From CAYMFD01 sp964389475 (GTDB taxonomy: Bacteria; Bacteroidota; Bacteroidia; Chitinophagales; Saprospiraceae): 64,000 nt of DNA. The stretch covers positions 62,001-126,000 of the forward strand of contig CAYMFD010000001.1 of assembly GCA_964389475.1 (NCBI GenBank). Direction: 5' to 3'. Both the position numbers and the translations under genes were made by a program. The notes under the pieces are model-generated. The model was not told the DNA's origin and searched no databases. It saw nothing but the letters and a program-made list of their open reading frames with translations. This document shows positions 52,854-61,643 of this stretch, piece after piece (the first letter of the stretch is position 1; each line of letters opens with the position of its first letter).

Positions 52854-54794
52854 ATGTATTTAATAGGATATGATATCGGTAGCTCGTCTATAAAGACGTC
52901 ACTCGTCCATGCAGAGACTAGGGAGGTTATAGGAGTCGTGCAGTACCCAGAGCAGGAGATGGAGATGATCTCTCGACAGAAAGGATGGGCCGAGCAGCAG
53001 CCAGAGCTCTGGTGGCGGTATGTATGTCTAGGTACTGAGAAGATCTTGCGTAATACCAAGGTAGATCCGGCCGATATCACCGCCATAGGCATCAGCTACC
53101 AGATGCACGGACTAGTCATCGTAGACAGCGAGCAGCAAGTATTACGACCCGCCATTATCTGGTGTGATAGCCGCGCCGTATCGATCGGTGATCGGGCTTA
53201 CGAGGCCATCGGTAAGACCTACTGCCTCGAGCACTACCAGAACTCGCCAGGCAACTTTACGGCTAGTAAGCTCAAGTGGGTCAAGGATAACGAACCAGAC
53301 ATATACCGCAAGGCGCATAAGATTATGCTGCCTGGCGACTTTATAGCCATGAAGCTCTCTGGCGAGATATCCACGACGGTGTCGGGACTATCAGAAGGTA
53401 TCCTTTGGGACTTTAAGACCAAGCGTGTCGCCACTCGCCTCCTAGAGCACTATGACATCGACCAAGATTTGATACCAGAGGTCAAGCCTACGTTTAGCGT
53501 ATCAGGACGAGTATCTGCCTCAGCTGCTAAGCAGACAGGCCTCCTAGAAGGTACGGCCGTATCGTATAGAGCAGGCGATCAGCCCAATAATGCGATGAGT
53601 CTCAATGTCTTGCGACCAGGAGAGGTAGCGGCGACGAGTGGTACATCCGGCGTCGTATACGGCGTAGTCGATAAGACCGTAGTGGATGAGGACTCCCGCG
53701 TCAATGCCTTCGCCCACGTAAATCATACGAGTAAGCGTACCCGTACAGGCGTCCTACTCTGTATCAACGGTGCAGGTATACAGTACAGTTGGCTACGTAA
53801 CCAAGTAGCTAGACCCAACCGCAGTTACGATGATATGGAACGGATGCTGTCCTGCGTACCTGTCGGTTCTGAGGGTGTACTGATCTTTCCTTTTGGGAAT
53901 GGTGCAGAACGTATTTTCCAAAACCGAAACATCGAAAGTCATATATCGAATATTGAGTTCAATAGACATACTCGGGCTCACATCTACAGGGCAGCCATCG
54001 AGGGAGTAGCCTTCGCATTCGTACACGGTATAGAGATCCTCAAGTCACTGGGTATCTCTGTCAAAAGACTCAAGGTCGGTAATGACAATATGTTCCAGTC
54101 GGAGGTATTCTCTACGACGATAGCCACACTGCTAGACATCGAGATCGAGGTATACAATACGACCGGAGCGGTAGGGGCAGCACTAGCGTCTGGGTATGGT
54201 AATGGGCAGTACGAGTCTATCGAGAAAGCACTAGCGCCTATCAAGCCCGTCAAGCGATACAGTGCGGCGAGTAATGTAGGGGAGTATATGCAGGCCTACC
54301 ATTACTGGAAAGACCAACTAGACCTGACCCTCAAGCATAGATCTATGGTATCAGACTATGAGCGAGAGGAGCTGGTACAAAAGGATAAGCTGATCGCTAA
54401 GCAGTCCCTCATACTCGAGGAGCAGCGGCGTAAGCTAGAAGAGATGAAGACCTACCTGGACTACATCAAGCATGATGGTCAGAATAAAAGTCTCGACCAA
54501 ATGATATCGAGACTAGAGCGAAACGACAGAGATGTAGAGAATATGGCGGACCACGTCGACCTCCTACTAGATCCATATATCGAGAATCTCAGGACCCTAT
54601 ACCCTGATCTCAGCTATGAGGAATTAAAGATGTGTAACTACCTCAAACTCAAATTTACCACCAAGGAGATAGCCGACAAACTCAACTTGTCCTACAGAGG
54701 TGCTGAGACCAAGCGGTATCGACTACGTAAGAAGATGAGCATCAGAAAGGGCACCTCTTTATCCTCATTTTTGGGATCGATCCCAAGCACTTAG
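52854..54794 (+). CDS. Xylulokinase fused to a C-terminal LuxR-like DNA-binding domain
   Basis: A 646-residue protein, about 150 longer than a normal xylulokinase. Residues 1-~490 are a full FGGY kinase: GYDIGSSSIKTSL at the start, GISYQMHGLVIVD with the substrate His, IIWCDSRA, LPGDFIAMKLSG, AGDQPNNAMS and GNDNMFQSEVF with GAVGAALASGYG. Then comes a coiled coil (about 500-570, DKLIAKQSLILEEQRRKLEE) and a helix-turn-helix (about 590-640: YPDLSYEELKMCNYLKLKF, then KEIADKLNLSYRGAETKRYR). The latter is the output domain seen in Bacteroidota sensor regulators. It lies between GH3 and xylA in the xylan operon, 13 bp after GH3. Kinase activity (D-xylulose to xylulose-5-phosphate) is well supported; a regulatory role is inference. 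Confidence 0.93.
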   Translation: MYLIGYDIGSSSIKTSLVHAETREVIGVVQYPEQEMEMISRQKGWAEQQPELWWRYVCLGTEKILRNTKVDPADITAIGISYQMHGLVIVDSEQQVLRPAIIWCDSRAVSIGDRAYEAIGKTYCLEHYQNSPGNFTASKLKWVKDNEPDIYRKAHKIMLPGDFIAMKLSGEISTTVSGLSEGILWDFKTKRVATRLLEHYDIDQDLIPEVKPTFSVSGRVSASAAKQTGLLEGTAVSYRAGDQPNNAMSLNVLRPGEVAATSGTSGVVYGVVDKTVVDEDSRVNAFAHVNHTSKRTRTGVLLCINGAGIQYSWLRNQVARPNRSYDDMERMLSCVPVGSEGVLIFPFGNGAERIFQNRNIESHISNIEFNRHTRAHIYRAAIEGVAFAFVHGIEILKSLGISVKRLKVGNDNMFQSEVFSTTIATLLDIEIEVYNTTGAVGAALASGYGNGQYESIEKALAPIKPVKRYSAASNVGEYMQAYHYWKDQLDLTLKHRSMVSDYEREELVQKDKLIAKQSLILEEQRRKLEEMKTYLDYIKHDGQNKSLDQMISRLERNDRDVENMADHVDLLLDPYIENLRTLYPDLSYEELKMCNYLKLKFTTKEIADKLNLSYRGAETKRYRLRKKMSIRKGTSLSSFLGSIPST

Positions 54795-54897
54795 GATAGG
54801 GTAGCGAAGGCGGTCTCCTAGCAGGACCAATCACGGTCGAGTAGGGGGTCGTGCGGATTAATTAATCAGAAACAAAAGCATAATAACTTAGGCATTA

Positions 54898-56205
54898 ATG
54901 GAATACTTCAAGGGAATCAACAAGATCGGTTACGATGGCAAGGGATCACGAAATCCACTAGCATTTAAGTACTATCAGCCAGACCAGGTCGTGATGGGTA
55001 AGTCGATGGCGGATCACTTCAAATTTGCGATTGCCTACTGGCATACGTTTACCAATACGGGTGGTGACCCCTTTGGTCCAGGTACTAAGACGTATGCCTG
55101 GGATGCCGATGCAGATGCCATCACTAGGGCTAAGGCCAAGATGGATGCGGCCTTTGAGTTTATGGATAAGCTAGGCGTCAAGTACTTCTGCTTTCACGAT
55201 TATGACCTTATCGACGAGGGGGAGACACTGGCAGAGTCGCAACAACGATTAGCAGCCATCACCGACTATGCTGCCGACAAGATGGCGTCGAGAGATGTCA
55301 AGGTACTCTGGGGTACAGCCAACCTATTTAGCCACCCACGATATATGAATGGAGCGGCGACTAATCCTGACTTTGACGTGGTAGCCTATGCTGCTGCACA
55401 GGTTAAGAATGCCCTCGACGCTACGATCAAACTAGGCGGTGAGAACTACGTATTCTGGGGTGGTAGAGAAGGCTATATGTCCCTCCTCAATACCGATATG
55501 AAGCGGGAGCAGGACCACCTCGCTCGCTTTCTCCACATGGCAAAAGACTATGCCAGAGGGCAAGGCTTTGAGGGGACTTTTTTCATAGAGCCCAAGCCTA
55601 TGGAGCCATCTAAGCATCAGTACGATTTCGATTGTGCGACGGTCTTAGGCTTCTTGAGGCAGTATGATCTGCTGGGCGACTTTAAGCTCAATATAGAGGT
55701 CAACCACGCTACGCTGGCCAACCATACATTCGCTCACGAGCTGCAGGTGGCTGCTGATGCTGGCGCCTTAGGGTCCATGGATGCTAACCGGGGCGACTAT
55801 CAGAATGGCTGGGATACCGACCAGTTCCCGATGGACCTATACGAGTTGACCGAGGCAATGCTAGTATTCCTACAGGCCGGTGGTCTACAGGGCGGTGGTG
55901 TTAACTTCGATGCCAAGACTCGTAGAAACTCCACGGATCTAGAAGACATATTCATCGCTCATATCGCAGGGATGGATGCCTTTGCTAGGGCTTTGCTTAC
56001 AGCTGAGTCGATATTGACTAATTCCGACTACTTGTCGCTACGCAAGGGGCGATACGCTTCTTTTGACAGTGGTCAGGGCAAGACCTTTGCGGATGGTGGA
56101 CTGTCTCTAGCAGACGCTGCACAGCTTGCCCATACAGCAGGGGAGCCTCGCCAGATAAGCGGCAAGCAGGAGCTCTTCGAAATGATAATTAATGACCACA
56201 TTTAG
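54898..56205 (+). CDS. xylA: Xylose isomerase
   Basis: A 435-residue class II xylose isomerase converting D-xylose to D-xylulose in the cytoplasm. Catalytic His in YFCFHDYDLIDEGETL near residue 100, WGGREGYMSLLNTDM, metal-binding Glu in FIEPKPMEPSKHQYD near 231, then IEVNHATLANHTFAHEL and GSMDANRGD. Length is as expected. It lies 103 bp after the xylulokinase fusion gene and supplies its substrate. Confidence 0.97.
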   Translation: MEYFKGINKIGYDGKGSRNPLAFKYYQPDQVVMGKSMADHFKFAIAYWHTFTNTGGDPFGPGTKTYAWDADADAITRAKAKMDAAFEFMDKLGVKYFCFHDYDLIDEGETLAESQQRLAAITDYAADKMASRDVKVLWGTANLFSHPRYMNGAATNPDFDVVAYAAAQVKNALDATIKLGGENYVFWGGREGYMSLLNTDMKREQDHLARFLHMAKDYARGQGFEGTFFIEPKPMEPSKHQYDFDCATVLGFLRQYDLLGDFKLNIEVNHATLANHTFAHELQVAADAGALGSMDANRGDYQNGWDTDQFPMDLYELTEAMLVFLQAGGLQGGGVNFDAKTRRNSTDLEDIFIAHIAGMDAFARALLTAESILTNSDYLSLRKGRYASFDSGQGKTFADGGLSLADAAQLAHTAGEPRQISGKQELFEMIINDHI

Positions 56206-56238
56206 ATTAACCAGCACAAGGCCTAATACTTACCCTTT

Positions 56239-57852
56239 ATGACGTTCGAATCATTAGACTGGATTGTCCTCATTGGCTATTTCGCCGTCCTCCTTGGTGT
56301 AGCCTACTGGGTTATCAAGCGGGAGAATAAAAATACCGAAGACTACTTCCTGGCAGGTCGTAACGTAGGATGGTTCGTAATCGGGGCATCGATCTTTGCG
56401 TCTAATATCGGGTCTGAGCACGTCGTAGGCCTTGCCGGAACAGGGGCGGAGGGCAATATGCCGCTGGCCCATTACGAGTTGCATGCCTGGATTGTGCTCT
56501 TGCTAGGATGGCTCTTTTTGCCATTCTACATGAGGAGTGGTGTCTTTACGATGCCCGAGTTTCTAGAGAAGCGATTTGACAGCCGGTCTCGATGGTTCTT
56601 ATCTATATTCTCCATCCTAGGTTACATACTGACCAAGGTGTCCGTAACCATCTATGCGGGAGGTATCGTTATATCCAACCTGCTAGGCCTAGACTTTACC
56701 GTGTCAGCCCTGCTTACCGTGGGTATTACCGGCCTCTATACCATCCTCGGAGGTATGCGTGCCGTCGTCTATACCGAGGCGATACAAACGGTCATATTGA
56801 TCATCGGGGCCTGTATTATCACAGTCCTAGGACTCAATGCGGTAGGCGGCTGGACAGAGCTCAAAGCAGCGGCTGGCCCAGGACACTTCAACATGTGGCG
56901 GCCATCATCAGATCCTGACTTCCCATGGACGGGGATGATATTCGGCGGTACGATCGTAGGTATATGGTACTGGTGTACAGACCAGTACATCGTACAGCGT
57001 ACACTCGCAGCGGCCAATATTAAGATCGGGCGGCGTGGTGCCATCTTTGGTGCTTACCTCAAGATACTGCCGATATTCATATTCTTAGTGCCTGGTATAA
57101 TTGCCTACGTCCTCAAGGAGCAGGGAGTACTCCAGTATACCAAGAGTGACGAGGTCTTCCCAGCACTCGTACAGTACCTCCTGCCTGCGGGTCTGAGGGG
57201 GCTAGTGGCAGCAGGACTTATGGCTGCATTGATGAGTTCATTGGCTTCGGTATTTAACTCGAGCTCGACGATATTTACGGTTGATATATTTAAGAAATTA
57301 TACCCCGATACCCCAGAGGAGCAACTACTCAAGACAGGTAAGATAGCCACGGTCTGTATCATGATCATCGGCTTCCTGTGGGTGCCTTTTCTAGAGGCAC
57401 TATCCAAGGGTACACTGTATCAGTATTTGCAAAGTGTGCAGGCTTATATCGCACCGCCTATTACCGCTGTATTCTTAGTCGGTATACTGTGGAAAAGGGC
57501 CAACTCGCAAGGCGCTATATCTACACTGCTAGTGGGTATCGTAGTGGCGGCATTTCGTATTACCGCAGAGTTGATGACTGACCCGAGCGATGTTGGAGTA
57601 ATAGCCAGCTTTGCAAGGATCAATTTTGCACACTTATGTGTTTTCCTATTCCTGTTTTACGTGGTGATACTAGTGGCTGTGAGTCTACTTACTCCAGCAC
57701 CGAGCGAGGAGTCTATACGTGGATTGACATTCGGTACCCTGACGGTGGAGCAGAAGGCATCTGCCAAGAATACGTACACTATGCTAGACATAGTAGCTTC
57801 CTTGATCCTCATCGTTGTGATCATAGGTATACTCGCCTACTTCACAGGGTAG
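56239..57852 (+). CDS. Sodium:solute symporter family transporter (probable xylose uptake)
   Basis: A 537-residue inner-membrane transporter of the SSS family with about 14 hydrophobic helices. Family segments include EDYFLAGRNVGWFVIGASIF, SNIGSEHVVGLAG near residue 58, YTILGGMRAVVYTEAIQT, DQYIVQRTLAA and LMAALMSSLASVFNSSSTIF. It resembles the SGLT-like branch used for sugars. It starts 33 bp after xylA, so sodium-driven uptake of xylose or xylobiose is the likely job. Confidence 0.92.
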   Translation: MTFESLDWIVLIGYFAVLLGVAYWVIKRENKNTEDYFLAGRNVGWFVIGASIFASNIGSEHVVGLAGTGAEGNMPLAHYELHAWIVLLLGWLFLPFYMRSGVFTMPEFLEKRFDSRSRWFLSIFSILGYILTKVSVTIYAGGIVISNLLGLDFTVSALLTVGITGLYTILGGMRAVVYTEAIQTVILIIGACIITVLGLNAVGGWTELKAAAGPGHFNMWRPSSDPDFPWTGMIFGGTIVGIWYWCTDQYIVQRTLAAANIKIGRRGAIFGAYLKILPIFIFLVPGIIAYVLKEQGVLQYTKSDEVFPALVQYLLPAGLRGLVAAGLMAALMSSLASVFNSSSTIFTVDIFKKLYPDTPEEQLLKTGKIATVCIMIIGFLWVPFLEALSKGTLYQYLQSVQAYIAPPITAVFLVGILWKRANSQGAISTLLVGIVVAAFRITAELMTDPSDVGVIASFARINFAHLCVFLFLFYVVILVAVSLLTPAPSEESIRGLTFGTLTVEQKASAKNTYTMLDIVASLILIVVIIGILAYFTG

Positions 57853-57913
57853 GGGATTATTGGAGTGACAAACATATTAGGGGCAACCCACATTTATTTA
57901 GATAGATCGAAAA

Positions 57914-60415
57914 GTGGATAGTATGAAAGTGTTTTATGTTTTGGTTGTTTTGGCCTTCGCAAGTATAGTGCAGGCACAGGATGTCATCTACCTAGATGAG
58001 TTTGATAATGATGTCTTGGCGACAGGTTTTGTAGCGGATGGGTATACACCTAGTATCGCTGACGATAACTTTCGGATTACCGGCGACGGTAGCGCTAGTG
58101 CCTGGGCAGCCGTTTTATATACGATGCACGACGGTACGGGTGAGGCGATCAGCGTCGATGCCTCTGCCTATACTAAGGTATTTATAAGAGCTAAGTGTGA
58201 GGGCATCGCTGACCTACGCATGGACCTCCAGGATGGTAGCGGCTATTCGACCAACCTTCAGCCAGTATCTATGGAGCTGACGGGTGACTATGCCATCTAT
58301 CAGTACGACTATGCGGGTAAGTTAGAGGACGGTGCTTTTGGCGGACCGTGTATGACAGCGCCTTGTCCAGTAGATCCGTCTGATCTGCGAGAGCTAGTAT
58401 TCTTTGTCAATGCTGCCGATGGTGGCTATGCGGGTAGTATCGATATAGACTGGATCTCTATAGGTGCCATACCCGACCAGGTGAGCTTTGTCGATCATGA
58501 TATCAGGTACAACCAAGTGTCCTATATGCCAGATCGCCGCAAGGTATTCAGCGTAGTGGCTCAGGAGGTATTTACGGACCTGCCGTATGAGGTATATGAG
58601 GCCGGAGCGACCACACCGATGCTCGAGGGTACAGCTAGTACGTCGTCTGTCTGGTCACCTAGCCAGGAGTTCGTCGCGACCGTAGACCTGTCAGCTGTCA
58701 ATGAGCCTGGTGATTACCGCTTTGTGACCAATCAGCGATCCGTAGACTTTACCGTCAGTGATGATGGGTATACAGAGCTGTGTGAGGCCTCTCTCAAGTA
58801 CTACTACTACAATCGAGCAAGCCAAGAGCTCACCGAGACCCACGCTGGGCCATGGGCTAGACCTCTCGGTCACCCTGACGATGAGGTCCGTGTGCATTTT
58901 TCTGCTGCATCAGAGACACGACCTACTGGTACCATCATATCATCACCCAAAGGCTGGTATGATGCCGGTGACTACAACAAGTATATCGTCAACTCTGGCA
59001 TATCCACCTATACGCTGCTAGCTGCTTACGAGCACTACCAAGACTACTACGACGACCTTGTAATAGATATACCAGAGCAAGGCGGTGACCTACCGGATAT
59101 ACTCGATGAGATAGCGTGGAACCTAGACTGGATGCTTACGATGCAAGACCCTGAAGATGGCGGTGTATACCATAAACTCACAGGTCTTAACTTTTCTGGT
59201 ATCATTATGCCGCATCGATACAGTGCGACGAGGTATGTGGTGCAAAAGTCTACTTCTGCGGCGCTTAACTTAGCGGCCGTAGCGGCAACAGCATCTCGGA
59301 TCTTCGCTCAGTACGAAGACGTCAGACCCGGCTATAGTGGTCAGCTACTACAGGCAGCACGCGATGCTTATGCCTGGGCCAAAGCCAACCCTAGAGATTA
59401 TTACAACCAGCCTAGCAACGTACGTACTGGCGAGTACGGCGATAGCAATGTTACGGATGAGTTTGACTGGGCGGCAGCGGAGTTATTTATAACTACGAAA
59501 GAGACCACCTACAGCGATGACATCTTTGTTGCCAGTATAGGCACGGGTATACCGTCGTGGCAGTACACCGCTCCGCTAGCCCTTATCTCTCTCGCTCACC
59601 ATAGTGCAGAGGTAGCGGATAATATAGACCCGCAAGTGATACGCCAGAAGCTCCTCAGTACAGCCAATCCACTACGATCTTTCGTCACACAATCACCGAT
59701 GCGAGTTGCTATGGGGTCGGGTAGTAATGACTTCGTATGGGGTAGTAATGGACAGGCTGGTAATCAAATCATCTTCCTCATAAGAGCCTACGAGTTATCT
59801 GGCGAGCCTAGTTACCTCGATGCAGCTTATGTTGCGATGGACTACCTACTCGGTCGTAATGGTACGGGCTATTGCTATGTCTCCGGATTTGGTGATCTTA
59901 GTCCAGTGCGACCACACCACAGACAGTCTGAGGCAGATAATGTGACGGCACCTGTGCCTGGTATGGTCGCTGGTGGTCCTAATCCTGGTCGCCAGGATGG
60001 CTGCAGTGGTTATGTAGGTCTTGAGCCTGCACGATCGTATGTCGACAGCTGGTGCTCCTATGCGTCCAATGAGGTAACCATCAACTGGAATGCACCACTC
60101 GCCTACGCCGTTAATGCCCTTCACTACTACCAAAATAAGTCGACGACCAGCGTAGATAGAGTCGATAGCAAGAGCGATACCGGATCTCTGGACGTCTATC
60201 CTAACCCTGGTAGCAGCACGATACAGGTACCTCGCTTACGATCAGACGCAGATCAGCACCTACAAATTATCAATCTCAATGGTCAGGTGATGCACGATCA
60301 ACATCGTATCAACGAGGCAAATGTCGATGTATCGGGTCTGCCACAGGGTATGTATGTTATATCATTGATAGAGGACGATCGTATCTATAGGACACGGTGG
60401 ATGAAGATAGACTAG
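57914..60415 (+). CDS. GH9 glycoside hydrolase with N-terminal repeat module and T9SS domain
   Basis: An 833-residue secreted enzyme. After the signal peptide (VLVVLAFASIVQAQ) residues ~22-190 form one copy of the ~175-residue module repeated five times in the protein encoded at 45512. A CelD_N-like Ig domain (about 195-280, IRYNQVSYMPDRRKVF) precedes the GH9 (alpha/alpha)6 barrel. Catalytic Asp pair in GWYDAGDYNKYIVNSG near residue 350; LLGRNGTGYCYVSGFG near 645 and RPHHRQSE are family segments. The C-terminus (VYPNPGSSTIQVP) is a T9SS sorting domain. GH9 enzymes are usually endo-beta-glucanases; here it may attack cellulose or mixed-linkage glucan alongside xylan. Confidence 0.93.
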   Translation: MDSMKVFYVLVVLAFASIVQAQDVIYLDEFDNDVLATGFVADGYTPSIADDNFRITGDGSASAWAAVLYTMHDGTGEAISVDASAYTKVFIRAKCEGIADLRMDLQDGSGYSTNLQPVSMELTGDYAIYQYDYAGKLEDGAFGGPCMTAPCPVDPSDLRELVFFVNAADGGYAGSIDIDWISIGAIPDQVSFVDHDIRYNQVSYMPDRRKVFSVVAQEVFTDLPYEVYEAGATTPMLEGTASTSSVWSPSQEFVATVDLSAVNEPGDYRFVTNQRSVDFTVSDDGYTELCEASLKYYYYNRASQELTETHAGPWARPLGHPDDEVRVHFSAASETRPTGTIISSPKGWYDAGDYNKYIVNSGISTYTLLAAYEHYQDYYDDLVIDIPEQGGDLPDILDEIAWNLDWMLTMQDPEDGGVYHKLTGLNFSGIIMPHRYSATRYVVQKSTSAALNLAAVAATASRIFAQYEDVRPGYSGQLLQAARDAYAWAKANPRDYYNQPSNVRTGEYGDSNVTDEFDWAAAELFITTKETTYSDDIFVASIGTGIPSWQYTAPLALISLAHHSAEVADNIDPQVIRQKLLSTANPLRSFVTQSPMRVAMGSGSNDFVWGSNGQAGNQIIFLIRAYELSGEPSYLDAAYVAMDYLLGRNGTGYCYVSGFGDLSPVRPHHRQSEADNVTAPVPGMVAGGPNPGRQDGCSGYVGLEPARSYVDSWCSYASNEVTINWNAPLAYAVNALHYYQNKSTTSVDRVDSKSDTGSLDVYPNPGSSTIQVPRLRSDADQHLQIINLNGQVMHDQHRINEANVDVSGLPQGMYVISLIEDDRIYRTRWMKID

Positions 60416-60552
60416 GAGCACATTACCATAAGTCGTTACTAGTATGGAGTACTATGATGGCAAGGGCACAGATTGTCATACTTTGATGACCTTGCCAGCG
60501 CTTTGATCGCATTTCTTTACTATTGCGGCCACTAATCCATTCGTGTACCTAG

Positions 60553-61317
60553 ATGTCCAAATTACCTAAGGAGTATAAATTCGTCGACCTATCAGACTAT
60601 GGTCGAAAGCCGGCTAGGTGGATAGCTACTGCAGTGGGCGGTACCTGGGTCACGCCTATACATGTGACGACCTGGTTTGTAGTAGCAGGGTTGATCGTTG
60701 TGCCATGTATCGTGCACGGTTACTTCATCATTGCTGCCTTATTTCTCATACTCAAGTCCATCCTCGATGCTGCTGATGGAGAGCTTTCTAGGATTAACAA
60801 TCGACCATCTTATGTCGGACGTTACTATGACTCTATTTCAGACATAATCCTCAATTTCATTTTTCTATTTACGATCGCTATTGTGACCGATACGGCTATC
60901 TATCTGATGCTGCTTGCCTTTGTAGGCATACAGTTACAGGGCACATTGTATAATTACTACTACGTGATATTCCGCAATAGTGTCCAGGGCGATACGACGA
61001 GTCGCATATTCGAAGATAAGGCACCGACTGCCATGCCTTGCGAGAGCCAGCGGAGTGTCAATTTATTTTTTGGTATCTATAATGCGCTGTATATCACATT
61101 CGACAAGGCTATTTACTACCTCGATCGCAGCGCTGTAAATACGACCTTCTTTCCTCGATGGTTTATGACCATGCTTTCCACATTTGGCTTGGGCTTTCAA
61201 CTATTAGCGATGGCAGTTTTGCTATCTCTAAACTTAGCTGAGTGGATCATTCCTTTTTTCATAATGTACTCCTTGATGATTTTCGTCTTTGTTGGTATTA
61301 GAAAGGTAGTACTTTAA
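60553..61317 (+). CDS. CDP-alcohol phosphatidyltransferase family protein
   Basis: A 254-residue inner-membrane enzyme. The signature D-x2-D-G-x2-(A/S)-R-x8-11-G-x3-D-x3-D is present as DAADGELSR followed by GRYYDSISD near residues 77-100. Five or six hydrophobic helices are visible. It transfers a phosphatidyl or similar group from a CDP-activated lipid or alcohol; the acceptor is unknown. It follows the xylan locus after a 137-bp gap without evident functional link. Confidence 0.85.
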   Translation: MSKLPKEYKFVDLSDYGRKPARWIATAVGGTWVTPIHVTTWFVVAGLIVVPCIVHGYFIIAALFLILKSILDAADGELSRINNRPSYVGRYYDSISDIILNFIFLFTIAIVTDTAIYLMLLAFVGIQLQGTLYNYYYVIFRNSVQGDTTSRIFEDKAPTAMPCESQRSVNLFFGIYNALYITFDKAIYYLDRSAVNTTFFPRWFMTMLSTFGLGFQLLAMAVLLSLNLAEWIIPFFIMYSLMIFVFVGIRKVVL

Positions 61318-61643
61318 CTCTTTTTAGGTTTTGTTTAGCTCAGGATTAGACTTTAACGCCTCTGTTAAGACATTGACGACATTTTAAGATTTTATAAGAC
61401 GTCGACTCGCTTTAATGTCCTTATATTGGGTTGATAATAGAACACTGTCGTCATGCTTTTGTGACGTCGGGAGGAATTTCATGCTTTTTAGAGGCCTAGA
61501 CGTCACGTTCTGCGTGTGACATGCTAATAATAAGGATATAAGCTATTCTCTCAACCGATCCTGTGGTAGTCTACTGTATAGCGTTATACGGTTACTTTCT
61601 CGGCGTTTTTGCGGTAGTGTCTACTAACCTAATACATTGAGCA
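61318..61643. other. Intergenic region with repeated GACGTC sites
   Basis: GACGTC occurs at 61398, 61463 and 61499; the last two sit in a perfect inverted repeat GTGACGTC (61461-61468) / GACGTCAC (61499-61506). CATGCTTTT occurs twice (61452, 61480). No gene and no exact -7 element are seen. Confidence 0.45.
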
